Source: Bacillota bacterium
GTDB lineage: Bacteria; Bacillota; Clostridia; Christensenellales; Christensenellaceae
Reading direction: 5' to 3'
DNA length: 64,000 bases
Assembly (NCBI GenBank): GCA_023408315.1
Contig: JAEYKI010000010.1
Coordinates: 3,613-67,612 of the forward strand
A model generated the notes under the pieces. It did not search any database. It was not told where the DNA came from and saw only the letters and a program-made list of their open reading frames with translations. How positions within the stretch are numbered: the first letter of the stretch is position 1; each line of letters opens with the position of its first letter. Below, piece by piece: positions 1 through 9,493 of the stretch. The position numbers were made by a program, and so were the translations under genes.

Positions 1-151
1 CGGCGGGCGTAAACAGGTTTGGGTATGAATCGGAAACGGCCTGGGGTGTGGTGTTGTTCACCAGGCCAGCCGCAGCCAGCATATTGACCGAAAAAAAGGC
101 GGTAAAGGCAACCAGGTTTCCAATGGGAAGCGCTTTTGAACCGGTTTTCAT
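1..151 (-). CDS. TspO/MBR-type tryptophan-rich sensory protein, N-terminal part
   Basis: Only the first 50 codons are in the window; the gene runs off the left edge. The visible part starts with a hydrophobic segment (residues about 11-30) and then reads SDSYPNLFTPA, a motif I associate with the first loop of the longer clostridial TspO-like membrane proteins that continue into a Trp-rich helix. The start is the ATG at 151, preceded by a strong AAAGGAGG. Family membership is recalled from this one motif, so the call is tentative. TspO proteins bind porphyrins or other small hydrophobic molecules in the membrane; the role here is not visible. Confidence 0.55.
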   Translation of the reverse strand, partial: MKTGSKALPIGNLVAFTAFFSVNMLAAAGLVNNTTPQAVSDSYPNLFTPA

Positions 152-410
152 AACGGTATCCTCCTTTAGCTTTTTTTATCGGCGCGCGTCAAAACGGCCT
201 GTATGTTTTTTTGTTTCTCTTCTTTTTTATGATATTCTGAAATAAATATAAAAATATCCCGGTACAATTAAAACTTCATACAGATTTGGCGCTTTGCCCG
301 GATAGGTAAACGGCAGGTATTTATTTTGATTTTTTTGTCATTCTTTGGTATTATATAAATAAGTCCAATATAAAAACAGTATTAAGAAAACCAAAAGTTT
401 TCTTTTTGCA

Positions 411-447
411 TGCTTTTTCTTTTTAAAGAAAAAGTGTGGGAAAGAGA
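411..447 (+). repeat. U/A-rich hairpin joined to ribosome binding site
   Basis: CTTTTTCTTT and AAAGAAAAAG form an uninterrupted inverted repeat, followed directly by GAAAGAGAGGAAT, the ribosome binding site of the aldo/keto reductase. The same architecture precedes the genes at 38038 and 49328. Confidence 0.55.
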
Positions 448-458
448 GGAATACCCAT

Positions 459-1439
459 ATGAAGAAACGGAAGCTGGGCGGCCTGGAGGTATCCGAGCTG
501 GGTCTTGGTTGCATGGGCATGAGCGAATACTACGGCAAGGCGGACGACGAGGAATCCATCCGTACCATATACGCGGCGATAGACATGGGCGTTACGCTGT
601 TTGACACGGCGGACCAGTACGGCCTTGGCCGCAACGAGGAGCTGGTGGGCAGGGCTGTCCACAGCCGCCGCGGCCAGGTTGTGATTGCCACAAAGTTTGG
701 CATAGAGCGCAACTTCAACGGGCAGGTGGTGCGTATAAACGGCACGCCGGAGTATGTGAAATCCGCGTGCGAAGCAAGCCTGCGGCGCTTGGGCGTGGAA
801 GTGATTGATTTATATTACCAGCACAGGGTGGATCCCAATGTACCCATTGAGGATACCATTGGCGCCATGGCGGACCTGGTGCGCGAAGGCAAGGTGCGTT
901 ACCTGGGCATGAGCGAGGCTGCGCCCGCGACGGTCAGGCGCGCCTGCGCGGTGCACCCGATTGCGGCTTTGCAGACGGAGTATTCCATATGGACGCGGGA
1001 CGTGGAGCAGGAGATTCTGCCCGCGTGCAGGGAGCTTGGCATTGGCTTTGTGGCATACAGCCCGCTTGGCCGCGGATTTTTGACCGGCCGGTTTAAAAGC
1101 AGGGATTCCCTGGAGGCAGGGGATTTCCGCCGCGCCAACCCCCGGTTTGAGGAAGAGAACATGGAAAAAAACCTCTCGCTGGTGCGCCTTTTGGAGCGCA
1201 TTGCCGCAGAAAAGTTTTGCAGGCCCGCGCAGCTTGCGCTGGCATGGCTGCTGGCCCAGGGGCAGGACATTGTGCCTATTCCCGGCACGCGGCATTTAAA
1301 CTGGCTGGAGGAGAACATTGCCGCCGCCAACGTGAAGCTGGACTCCGTGGATATCCGGCGCATTGCCGCGGCGTTTGCGCCCGAAAATGTGGCCGGCATG
1401 CGCTACCCGGAGGAGCGGATGAAGCTATTGAACAGGTAA
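459..1439 (+). CDS. aldo/keto reductase
   Basis: A 326-residue, full-length cytosolic NADPH-dependent aldo/keto reductase, predicted to reduce aldehydes or ketones; the substrate is unknown. The catalytic tetrad is visible: Asp and Tyr in FDTADQYG, Lys in IATKFG and His in YYQHRVD. The C-terminal IPGTRHLNWLEEN matches the NADP-phosphate binding end of the AKR13-like group (YhdN/YajO type). The ATG has GAGAGG nine bases upstream. It stands alone: an AT-rich leader with an inverted repeat precedes it and the next gene is 72 bases downstream. Nothing is missing or truncated. Confidence 0.93.
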   Translation: MKKRKLGGLEVSELGLGCMGMSEYYGKADDEESIRTIYAAIDMGVTLFDTADQYGLGRNEELVGRAVHSRRGQVVIATKFGIERNFNGQVVRINGTPEYVKSACEASLRRLGVEVIDLYYQHRVDPNVPIEDTIGAMADLVREGKVRYLGMSEAAPATVRRACAVHPIAALQTEYSIWTRDVEQEILPACRELGIGFVAYSPLGRGFLTGRFKSRDSLEAGDFRRANPRFEEENMEKNLSLVRLLERIAAEKFCRPAQLALAWLLAQGQDIVPIPGTRHLNWLEENIAAANVKLDSVDIRRIAAAFAPENVAGMRYPEERMKLLNR

Positions 1440-1511
1440 GGGTACTTTCTTTTTGAGCAGTAAATAATTTTTTAACAAGAGCGTTTTGAATAAAAAATAT
1501 TGGGGGTCTTT

Positions 1512-2405
1512 ATGGGGGAACAGATTATTACGGAAAAACAGTATAAGGCGCTTAAAACTACCAATGGCTTTTTGCTGGCGGTATTTATTATTTTTATCAT
1601 TACAGGCGCTATGTCCTTCATGGGCATTTTGGTAGCGGTTGCTATGAAGCCGCAGGAAGCGGGAACGCTGGTTTCTTTGATTCCGATGGCCGTTGAGATT
1701 GCGTTGGTCAGCCTTTTGCTGTTCTACAAACATCAGGAAAGAAAAACGGTTATTGCCATTGGAATGCTGGTAAATGCGATTGCTTTTACAGCCATAAGTG
1801 TATGCAGCCTCTTTATAATCACCCCGGCATACGGCACCATATATTCCAGCTACGGGCTTCAAAACGCTTTTACGGATGGATCGGGCAGCGCCATGCTTCT
1901 GTATAACACGGGGTGCATTCTTTATGTGGCGTCCAGCGCCATCGTTATTTTATTATCCGTATTGCTTTTAAGAAAAACAAGGGCGCAGGCGGTTGGAGCC
2001 TTTCCTTTTAAATTGCTGTTTATTCTGTTTGCCGCATTCCAGTTCGCGTATATATACCTTACCATGTTTGCGCTCATTCCAACAAACATATCATTTTACA
2101 TGGCGCTGATGATAACTGTGTGTATTACGGCGGGCCTGATAGGAGCGCTGACTCTGGTACCCCAGTTTGTTTTATATAAGGCGCTGGACGACGAAGCATA
2201 CTATGAAAATTTTATTGCGGTACATCCCGGCATTGCCATACGCAACTATGAAGCGGCTAAATTTGGATATCCCGCGCCGCCCGCGGCCCCGGGGGAAAAC
2301 AGGTTTTGCGTGAACTGCGGCGCGGCGCTTGCGCCGGGATCAAACTTCTGCCGAAAGTGCGGGAATAGAGTGAACGCAAAGGCAGAAAATAAGGGAGATG
2401 AATAA
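1512..2405 (+). CDS. multi-pass membrane protein with C-terminal zinc ribbon
   Basis: A 297-residue protein with about six predicted transmembrane segments (first around residues 20-40, last around 200-220), then a cytosolic tail ending in a zinc ribbon, CVNC ... CRKC. Such ribbons are common at the ends of clostridial membrane proteins and probably serve in protein contacts. The ATG at 1512 with GGGGG five bases upstream was preferred over an in-frame TTG at 1500. The gene for the short pseudokinase protein follows after 20 bases, so the two are probably one operon. No enzymatic motif is seen; function unknown. Confidence 0.8.
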   Translation: MGEQIITEKQYKALKTTNGFLLAVFIIFIITGAMSFMGILVAVAMKPQEAGTLVSLIPMAVEIALVSLLLFYKHQERKTVIAIGMLVNAIAFTAISVCSLFIITPAYGTIYSSYGLQNAFTDGSGSAMLLYNTGCILYVASSAIVILLSVLLLRKTRAQAVGAFPFKLLFILFAAFQFAYIYLTMFALIPTNISFYMALMITVCITAGLIGALTLVPQFVLYKALDDEAYYENFIAVHPGIAIRNYEAAKFGYPAPPAAPGENRFCVNCGAALAPGSNFCRKCGNRVNAKAENKGDE

Positions 2406-2425
2406 ACTGAACCGGGGGGATTTGC

Positions 2426-3040
2426 ATGGACCTTTGGATTTGGGTGGTTTCAGGCACGGTGGCGGCAACGCTGATTGTGCTGATTGAACGGATTGTAAAA
2501 TATGCCGTGGTGTTCCGGCGCAGGCAGCCAAAGCACGGCGTGCCGTTGGAGGAATACATTGCACGGGCGGGCGGCAGAATCCCTGCCGAGCGCGCGCTTG
2601 GCATGCTGGAGCCTGTTGTGCGGCGGCTGGCGCTGTTTCATACCAACGGCCGCGCCCATCTTAACGTATGCCCGCAAAGGATTGTGGTTGTGCCCGGCTC
2701 GCAAAAGCTTGTGCTGCTTGCGCCCGAAGGCGGCGGCCTTGTGAGCGGGTATTCCGCGCCCGAGCAGTACAGGGGAGAGGCAGGCCCCGGCGCGGACGTT
2801 TACGCCGCGGCCTGCGTGCTCTACCGGATGGCGGCGGGAAAGACCCCGCCGGAAGCAATGCTTCGCCTTACCAACGATGCGGAAGTGAAACAGGACATAG
2901 CGGACATGAACGTGGCGGAGGATATCAAACGCGCGTGGCTGCGGGCGCTCTCGCCGGAGCCGGAGGCGCGGTTTAAAAACTGCGGCATGCTGGCCATGGA
3001 CCTGTATCCCAAAATAAAAACGCCCGCAGAGCAGGTGTGA
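2426..3040 (+). CDS. membrane-anchored pseudokinase (short form)
   Basis: 204 residues: one N-terminal transmembrane helix (about 5-22), then a domain resembling the C-lobe of a Ser/Thr kinase without an N-lobe. The APE region (YSAPEQYRG) and helix F (GADVYAAACVLYRMAAGK) are well kept, but the catalytic loop reads HLNVCPQRIVV, so the HRD aspartate and metal-binding asparagine are replaced, and no DFG motif is present. It should not phosphorylate and is more likely a binding or scaffold module. It is closely related to the middle of the protease fusion at 5209 and the N-terminus of the protein at 7797. Confidence 0.7.
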   Translation: MDLWIWVVSGTVAATLIVLIERIVKYAVVFRRRQPKHGVPLEEYIARAGGRIPAERALGMLEPVVRRLALFHTNGRAHLNVCPQRIVVVPGSQKLVLLAPEGGGLVSGYSAPEQYRGEAGPGADVYAAACVLYRMAAGKTPPEAMLRLTNDAEVKQDIADMNVAEDIKRAWLRALSPEPEARFKNCGMLAMDLYPKIKTPAEQV

Positions 3041-3331
3041 TGAAGCCAGCCGAAACGCGTGGTTTGTTATTGCGTAGATCTGATTGAATGAATGAGTTTG
3101 CCTATAATGGATAATTCATATTACGTTGCTTAATGTTCTATCATAGCAATAATAAGTAGCATGAGACGAAAATATGAGATTCAAGCTTTAAATTAACTGA
3201 CATGTTTCCATAAAAGGAACTGTGGAATGCGTTTTGTCTTTTACAATTTCCTAAACTCTCACCAACTTTTCGGTAGAGCTTGGACACAGCAGCAGCAATA
3301 TTTATTTTACAGGCGTAACAGGAGGCTTTAC

Positions 3332-3631
3332 ATGAGTGAATTTTTGAAACTAGAAGATTTTATTGAGCTTTCAGATGCAGGCTATGAAGAAGCTATAGTT
3401 CAATTTTTACAAAATAACGGGATACCAATTGATGATTTTGAGTATGTTGGAAAGTGTGATTCGGAATGCCCGCAATGTGAAGCGGAAAGCTTTAGTGTCT
3501 GGCGAAGAAATATTGGATTTATTAAAGATAAAGGAATTTTCACTTTTGATTTAGATGCAACTGATGATACATTAGACTTTGCAATATACTTGTGTAATAA
3601 ATGTGGTAAATGGACTATTTATATTGAGTAA
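3332..3631 (+). CDS. small CbrC-like or unknown zinc-binding protein
   Basis: A 99-residue protein, AT-rich compared with its neighbours. It carries CPQC near residue 47 and CNKC near residue 90, which together could bind one zinc ion. An acidic N-terminal half and a DLDATDD stretch lie around the cysteines. The start is the ATG at 3332 with GGAGG five to six bases upstream. I do not recognise the family. The 290 bases before it are AT-rich and show no other gene. The low GC suggests acquisition from another source. Confidence 0.7.
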   Translation: MSEFLKLEDFIELSDAGYEEAIVQFLQNNGIPIDDFEYVGKCDSECPQCEAESFSVWRRNIGFIKDKGIFTFDLDATDDTLDFAIYLCNKCGKWTIYIE

Positions 3632-3745
3632 CATATCTGTTGAAGTACTGCATGAAGAAATAAATGATCTTTAGTTTCAAATATTGTAATAGTATCACAT
3701 AAAAAGTTCCTGTGGCTATGCAGGATGCCGGTGTAATGCGGGGTT

Positions 3746-3790
3746 GGGGAGCACTGCGTGCTCCCGCGGGCGGCCTGTGGCCGCCCCTGC
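3746..3790. repeat. two adjacent short palindromes (REP-like, type 2)
   Basis: GGGAGCAC/GTGCTCCC is followed at once by GGGCGGCC/GGCCGCCC. The second belongs to the same style of repeat as those at 48921, 48970 and 49131. The whole gene-free stretch 3632-4013 holds only these and the type 1 copy below. Confidence 0.6.
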
Positions 3791-3845
3791 CTTATTAGAA
3801 ATACAGCGGAGATTCTTTACAGCCGCGGGGTTCTTTTAGAACGGC

Positions 3846-3875
3846 GCGGAGCGATGTGGTCATCGCTCCCTACAG
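3846..3875. repeat. dispersed palindromic repeat, type 1
   Basis: GGAGCGATG and CATCGCTCC flank a 4-base loop and are followed by CTACAG. Near-identical copies lie at 25803, 48688, 49168 and 54228, always outside genes. Confidence 0.75.
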
Positions 3876-4013
3876 AAATTGGCAGAAGCATTTGGTTTAT
3901 CCTGCATATGCCCTCTGACGAGGGAGCCGATAGTTACAATGAAATCCAATAACCGGACACTTTAATAATACCGCGAATGGTAATAAAAAACCCCTGCGTT
4001 TTGTACAGAAAAG

Positions 4014-4045
4014 AAAACAGCCTCCGCGTTTGCGGAGGCTGTTTT
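4014..4045 (-). terminator. intrinsic terminator of the SPFH gene
   Basis: A 14-bp stem, AAAACAGCCTCCGC with its complement around a GTTT loop, lies just after the stop codon of the leftward gene and ends in a T-rich tract on that strand. Confidence 0.8.
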
Positions 4046-4061
4046 GGTGTTGCCGGTTAGT

Positions 4062-4934
4062 TTAATTGGCCGCCTGTTCGGATGGCGCCACTGTGGGAAG
4101 CGGCGTTACGCTTGAGGCAGCGGATGCCGGAGAGGTGGAGGACGCTATGTCCCCAACGTCTATAATGGTGCCCGCGTCGCTGCCGGCCAGCACTTTGGGC
4201 AGTTCGCCGTTCCACTTCTGCCACTTCATGTACTCAATGTACTGGGGAGAGGTGTTGAGCGCTTCCTGCACCAGCTTGATGCTGTCCGCCTGGGCCTGGG
4301 CCTGCGTTACCTGCTGCTGCGCTTCAATCTTGATGCGGGAGAGGTCCTGCTGGGCCTTTAAGGCCTGCTGCTCCGCCGTCTGCTTGGCTTCAACCGCCTG
4401 GTTGAATTCCGCGCTGAAATCAAAGTTCATAATGTTGAACACCTCAATGGAGATGCCAAAGGGCGTCATTTTATCCTGCAGGAAGTCGCGTATCTGTTCG
4501 CTTACCTCCTGGCGGGACGTGATGAGCTGCTCCGCGGTGAACTTTGCCGTTACGGCCTTAATGGTTTCCTGTATGGCGGGCGTGATAACGGTGGATTCGT
4601 AATTGACTCCCACGTTTTTGTACAGGGTGGCGGAAGACGCGTTTAAGACCTTATAGTTTACCGCCGTTTCGCAGGTAACGGTCTGCAGGTCCTTGGAGGC
4701 CGCAGTGCCCTTTGATTCCACCTTCTGCGTGCGGTTGTTCATCTGCACCACCGACTGTATGAATGGATTTTTGAGATGGAAGCCCTCAGGCAGCACTTCG
4801 TCGCTCACCGCGCCCAGCGTGACCACAACGCCCGTCTGCCCCGGCTCTACGATCACGACGCTCTGAAAGACAAGCACAACAGCAATGACCACTATAATTC
4901 CTACGGTGATCCATTTTCCTACTTTTTTGTTCAT
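4062..4934 (-). CDS. SPFH/prohibitin-family membrane protein
   Basis: 290 residues: an N-terminal transmembrane helix (about 10-28), a band-7/SPFH domain starting VVIVEPGQTGVVVTLG, then a coiled-coil region rich in Ala and Gln (about 175-215) and a low-complexity Ser/Ala/Pro tail. This matches prohibitin/HflC-like proteins that form membrane-bound rings and organise membrane proteases or microdomains. The start ATG has GGGGG seven bases upstream. It is transcribed alone, with its own terminator. No HflB/FtsH partner is nearby. Confidence 0.88.
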   Translation of the reverse strand: MNKKVGKWITVGIIVVIAVVLVFQSVVIVEPGQTGVVVTLGAVSDEVLPEGFHLKNPFIQSVVQMNNRTQKVESKGTAASKDLQTVTCETAVNYKVLNASSATLYKNVGVNYESTVITPAIQETIKAVTAKFTAEQLITSRQEVSEQIRDFLQDKMTPFGISIEVFNIMNFDFSAEFNQAVEAKQTAEQQALKAQQDLSRIKIEAQQQVTQAQAQADSIKLVQEALNTSPQYIEYMKWQKWNGELPKVLAGSDAGTIIDVGDIASSTSPASAASSVTPLPTVAPSEQAAN

Positions 4935-5208
4935 TTTAAACCCCCTGAAATAATTCGGCCGCAGCTTTGAGACAGCATGCCAGCCGGATAGAGAAAGGAA
5001 AAAAATTGTCTTCCATTAAACTATACACGATTTTAAGCCAGCGGGCAAGGAAAAAACGTGCGGGCGTGGCAAAACGGCTGCCAGCGGGCAGAGAAAAACC
5101 GTACTAAATATGCAACAAATTGTTGAAAAATGGAAATACAGACGGTATAATGAAATAAGAATTTCTAATTTTTTTCAGCAACTGCAATTATAAATAGGGG
5201 GATGTTTT

Positions 5209-7698
5209 ATGAAACCAAAACGGATTGCCTCGGTTCTTTTATGTATCACTCTTGTTTTTTGCGTTTCTGTCAGCGCTTTTGCCGCGGGCAGCGTACCCCG
5301 GAAAATTTTGGATCTGCGTTCCTCAGTGGTGCGTGTGGTGGCGCAGAGCAACACGGCGGGAAGCATGGGGACCGGGATCGCGCTGGGTAAGGATAATGTG
5401 CAGTATATTGCGACCAACTACCATGTTGTGGACGGCATGAGCGATATTATTGTGTGGTATGGCAACAAGCTGTTCGCTCCTGCAACGATTGCGGCAAAAT
5501 TGCCTGAATCCGACCTGTGCGTTTTGAAGCTTTCCGATCCTCTGGGCAACATGACGCCTATGACTTTGAAGGGCGGGGAAGACGCAAAGGCTGGCGATGA
5601 AATATATACGCTGGGTTTTCCGGGAATGGCAGATTATTTTTCGGACGATATTACCGCCAGCGCCGATGAAGTAACCGTTACCAGCGGTATTATCAGCAGC
5701 CTGAAATCGGTTACGCTAAAGGAAGGGGGCGGGGGAGTAAAACTGTACCAGATAGACGCCGCCGTTAACCCCGGCAATTCGGGCGGGCCTCTTCTGAATG
5801 CGGAGGGAGAGGTAATAGGCGTAAATTCACTGCAGGGGAATGCGCAGAACGTGAACGCCGCCATCCGCATCAGCGAACTGATCCCTCTTTTGAAAGAAAA
5901 CAATATTCCCTATAAAACGCCGGAGCAGCCGCAGCAGCCAAAAGCGGATTATACGTGGGCCGTTATTCTGGCGTGCGCCGTTGGCGGCGGCGTTGCGGCG
6001 CTTGCGATTGTGCTGGCTTTGCGGCGGCGGCGGAGCGGAGGCAAAGCGCCGCGGGGCAAAACGCAGCCGCTGGAAACGTGGCTTGTAAATAACGGCGGCA
6101 GGGCGCCGTTTGAAATGGCGCTGTATGTGTTGGAGCCTGTGGTGCGCAGCCTGGCCGCTATGCACGCATCCGGCGCGAGCAGGCTGAATATTGGAATGGA
6201 CAGCATACTGGTGCAGGAATCCGGGCGCGCCATACTGGCCGGTGGGCGAAAGGCGGGGGCTGCGCCGCAGGCCATAAAACCCGGATTTGCCCCGCCCGAG
6301 CAGTACCGCACGGGGGGAGACATTGGCCCCTGGTGCGATGTTTATGCCGTGGGCGCACTGCTCTACAGGATGGTTGCGGGAAAAACGCTGCCAGACGCGT
6401 TCTCACGCATGGAATACGACGCGGACGTGCAGCAGGATATTGGGGGACGCAACATAGATGAGCACAAAAAAAGCGCGTGGCTCCGGGCGCTGAGTTTAAA
6501 GCCGGAGGAACGCTTCCACAACTGCGGCATGCTGGCGGAGGTGCTGTTTGCGCCGGGCGGCGTGCAGGAGAATGCCGCGGCCCAGGCGTATCTCGGCGCG
6601 GCGCAGCCGGAGCGGGGCATGCAGCCCGCAGGGTGGCCTGCGGCGCAGCAGACATATGCCTGGGCACAACCTGCGGCAAAACCCAAAAAGAAATTTAAAA
6701 AGCGCTGGATTGCCGTGATTGCGGCGGGAGCAATTGCCGTTGCCGTGTGCGGGTATTACGGGTATCTGGAGATGACCTACCAGGAGGCGGCCAGACTTAC
6801 AGAACAAAAGGAATACCAGCAGGCCATAGGCAAACTGGAAAAACTCCCGGACAACTACAAGGACGCGCAAAACATGGATTATTACGATTTTGCGTGCCTG
6901 CAGCTTTTAAATGAGGATTACGACACGGCCCAGCAATGGTTTGAAAAACTGGGGGATTACCGGGATTCCAAAACCATGCTGACAGAGGTGGCTTACGGGC
7001 GCGCCAGGGACAAGCTGGAGAACGGACAATATGACGACGCAAAAGCGGCTTTTGCGAACCTGGGGGATTACAGGGACGCGAAAACCATGGTGCTGGAGGC
7101 CGACGTGCGCAAAGCCGAAGATATGGCAAACCGGGAGGAATACCTGGATGCGTACCATCTTTTAAAAACAATGCCGGATTATCCGGAAGCCAAAAAAGCA
7201 TTTGAAAAGGTGCAGGAGGATATTTACAACAAGGCGGTGGAACTGTACCGCGATTATGACAATGAAAATTCGCACGGCTTTTTTGCGGAATTGCCCGGCG
7301 GATACAAAGATACCGCTAAATACATGGAGCTGCTGGATATCTGCATGCTGGAAATAAGCCAGGCAAGATATGAAACTTTAAAAACACTGATTGGGTTTGA
7401 GGATGCAACGGACATATTGATAAAATCGGGCTATGTGTATTATTATCTGGAGGGCAAATGGGTGGACGGACAAGGGACTGAATTTGATTTGACCAAAAAT
7501 AGCAAGGGCGGTTGGGACGCAAACGCATCTTTTGCGAACAAGGAAACGATGCTGTTTGATATCCAGAATGGGGTTATCAGGATTGGTGCCAGTGAAGAGT
7601 ACATGCGGTCTTATGTGGAACTCACATTTGTAAACCTGGACGAAGTACAAATGTTTGTACTGGATACGGCCAGAACCTACCAACTTAAGCGCAATTAA
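5209..7698 (+). CDS. trypsin-like protease - pseudokinase - repeat fusion protein
   Basis: 829 residues. Signal peptide (1-26), then an HtrA-like serine protease domain with a full catalytic triad: His72 in ATNYHVV, Asp102 in ESDLCVLKL and Ser191 in GNSGGP. A transmembrane helix (about 249-271) leads to a kinase C-lobe-like domain (about 285-450) that keeps APPEQY and the helix F region but reads RLNIGMDSILV at the catalytic loop, so it lacks the HRD Asp and has no DFG. A second transmembrane helix (500-520) precedes TPR-like repeats (LGDYRDSKTM, LGDYRDAKTM) and a C-terminal domain shared with the proteins at 7797 and 42458. With two helices, the protease and repeats would be outside and the pseudokinase inside. 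No PDZ domain is present. Confidence 0.85.
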   Translation: MKPKRIASVLLCITLVFCVSVSAFAAGSVPRKILDLRSSVVRVVAQSNTAGSMGTGIALGKDNVQYIATNYHVVDGMSDIIVWYGNKLFAPATIAAKLPESDLCVLKLSDPLGNMTPMTLKGGEDAKAGDEIYTLGFPGMADYFSDDITASADEVTVTSGIISSLKSVTLKEGGGGVKLYQIDAAVNPGNSGGPLLNAEGEVIGVNSLQGNAQNVNAAIRISELIPLLKENNIPYKTPEQPQQPKADYTWAVILACAVGGGVAALAIVLALRRRRSGGKAPRGKTQPLETWLVNNGGRAPFEMALYVLEPVVRSLAAMHASGASRLNIGMDSILVQESGRAILAGGRKAGAAPQAIKPGFAPPEQYRTGGDIGPWCDVYAVGALLYRMVAGKTLPDAFSRMEYDADVQQDIGGRNIDEHKKSAWLRALSLKPEERFHNCGMLAEVLFAPGGVQENAAAQAYLGAAQPERGMQPAGWPAAQQTYAWAQPAAKPKKKFKKRWIAVIAAGAIAVAVCGYYGYLEMTYQEAARLTEQKEYQQAIGKLEKLPDNYKDAQNMDYYDFACLQLLNEDYDTAQQWFEKLGDYRDSKTMLTEVAYGRARDKLENGQYDDAKAAFANLGDYRDAKTMVLEADVRKAEDMANREEYLDAYHLLKTMPDYPEAKKAFEKVQEDIYNKAVELYRDYDNENSHGFFAELPGGYKDTAKYMELLDICMLEISQARYETLKTLIGFEDATDILIKSGYVYYYLEGKWVDGQGTEFDLTKNSKGGWDANASFANKETMLFDIQNGVIRIGASEEYMRSYVELTFVNLDEVQMFVLDTARTYQLKRN

Positions 7699-7796
7699 TA
7701 AAACAGTGCGTATTCTGGCGGCAGTGCAGCGTTAAAAATAAAATTGCCGTGTAGATTAAAGGGGAGTGCTGTGCCGGTTTCGGCTGGGGGGATACT

Positions 7797-9425
7797 ATGA
7801 AGAAAAAATTGCAGACTTTGGAAGCGTGGTTTGCAAACGCGGGCGGCAGGGTTCCGTTTGAAATGGCGCTGTATGTGCTGGAGCCTGTGGTGCGCGGGCT
7901 GGCGGCCCTGCACGCTGCCGGAACAAGCAGGCTGAATATTGGCGCGGACAATGTTCTTGTGCAGGAATCCGGGCAGGCGGCGCTGGCGGAAGAAGCACGC
8001 AAGGCGGTGGCGGGCGCGCCGGCGTTAAAGGCCGGGTTCGCCGCGCCCGAACAGTACCGCACGGGCGGAGACATTGGCCCCTGGTGCGACGTATACGCCG
8101 TGGGCGCGCTGCTCTACAGGCTGGTTATTGGCAAACCGCCGCCAGACGCGTTTTCCCGCATGGAATACGACGCGGACGTGCAGCAGGACATTGCGGGCCG
8201 CGACCTAGACGAAAATAAAAAAAGCGCGTGGCTGCGGGCGCTCAGCATAAAGCCGGAAGAACGCTTCCGCAACTGCGGCGTGCTGGCGGAGGCGTTGTTT
8301 GCGCCGGGTGGAGCGCCCGAAAATACGGAAGCTCCGCAAGCATATTCCGGGAACGTTCAGCCAGGGCAGGGCATGCAGCCCGCGGAGTGGCACGCGGCGC
8401 AGCAGCCCTATGTGTATGCGCAGCCCGCAAAAAAGAAATTCAAAAAGCGCTGGGTTGCCGTGATTGCGGTGGCAGCCCTGGCCATTGCCGCGGGCGGGTA
8501 TTACGGGTATTTGGAAACAACCTACCAGCAGGCGGCGCGGCTTACGGAGCAAAAAGAATACGGGCAGGCGCTGGACAGCCTGGCCAAACTGCCGGACGGC
8601 TACAGGGACGCGCAAATCATGGGGGACTATGACAATGCGTGCATGCGGCTGGTGGAACGGAATTTTGACGGCGCGCAGGACTTGTTTGAAAAACTGGGGA
8701 ATTACCGGGATTCCAAAACCATGCTGACAGAGGTGGCATACGGGCGAGCCAGGGACAAGCTGGAGGACGCAAAATATGACGAAGCAAAAGCGGCGTTTGC
8801 CAGCCTGGGTGATTACAAAAACGCTAAAACCATGGTTCTGGAGGCGGACCTTCGCAAGGCGGAGGATATGGCAAACCGGGAGGAATACCTGGACGCGTAC
8901 AATCTGCTGCTGGGCATCAAGGAGTACCCGGAGGCTCAAAAAGCAATTGATAAAGTGCAGGCGGATATGTATAACAAGGCGGTGGACCGCTACAGGCAAA
9001 AAGACTATGCGGATGCGTACGGTTTGTTTACCGCGCTGCCGCAGGGTTACAAGGATACATCCAAATATTTGCAGCTTTTGGAGTGCTTGCGGGAAACCTC
9101 CCAGGCCAAGTGCGAACTATTAAAATCGCTGGTTGGGTTTGAAAACGCGCTGGACGTTATGATGAGCGATTATTACATAGGGTATTATTTGAACGGCACC
9201 TGGATAGCGGGAGACGGAAACTATTTTGAGTTTGCTGTTACCGGCGAAAAATATGGAAACGTAAGTACTTCTTTGCCGGGGCTGGACGGTGATTTTACCA
9301 TCAGCGGCGGCGTATACAGCGTTGCCGGTATGAATATGTTTCAGTTTGAATATGTAAACAGCGACAGGATGACCGTATATTGTTATGTAAACGGCACTTT
9401 TTATGATATGTTCAGGCTGAGCTGA
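7797..9425 (+). CDS. pseudokinase - transmembrane - TPR-like repeat protein
   Basis: 542 residues, closely matching the last two thirds of the preceding protein: pseudokinase domain (1-165) with APEQYRTGGDIGPWCD but a degraded catalytic loop, Ala/Gln/Pro linker, one transmembrane helix (about 219-240), TPR-like repeats (to about 430) and the shared C-terminal domain with GFENALDVM and YYLNGTW. The protease part is absent. It lies 98 bases downstream of the fusion gene, so it arose by tandem duplication and is probably co-transcribed. The start ATG has GGGGGG six bases upstream. The kinase-like domain should be cytosolic and the repeats extracellular. Confidence 0.82.
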   Translation: MKKKLQTLEAWFANAGGRVPFEMALYVLEPVVRGLAALHAAGTSRLNIGADNVLVQESGQAALAEEARKAVAGAPALKAGFAAPEQYRTGGDIGPWCDVYAVGALLYRLVIGKPPPDAFSRMEYDADVQQDIAGRDLDENKKSAWLRALSIKPEERFRNCGVLAEALFAPGGAPENTEAPQAYSGNVQPGQGMQPAEWHAAQQPYVYAQPAKKKFKKRWVAVIAVAALAIAAGGYYGYLETTYQQAARLTEQKEYGQALDSLAKLPDGYRDAQIMGDYDNACMRLVERNFDGAQDLFEKLGNYRDSKTMLTEVAYGRARDKLEDAKYDEAKAAFASLGDYKNAKTMVLEADLRKAEDMANREEYLDAYNLLLGIKEYPEAQKAIDKVQADMYNKAVDRYRQKDYADAYGLFTALPQGYKDTSKYLQLLECLRETSQAKCELLKSLVGFENALDVMMSDYYIGYYLNGTWIAGDGNYFEFAVTGEKYGNVSTSLPGLDGDFTISGGVYSVAGMNMFQFEYVNSDRMTVYCYVNGTFYDMFRLS

Positions 9426-9446
9426 ACACGCATTGCCCAATTGGGG

Positions 9447-9476
9447 CGCTAAAGGGACCAAAAAGCCCCTTTAGCG
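9447..9476. terminator. hairpin between convergent genes
   Basis: CGCTAAAGGG and CCCTTTAGCG surround a short A-rich loop between the stops of two convergent genes. There is no clear T-run, so it may act as a weak bidirectional terminator. Confidence 0.45.
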
Positions 9477-9493
9477 AACGCCGGTTAAACGGG

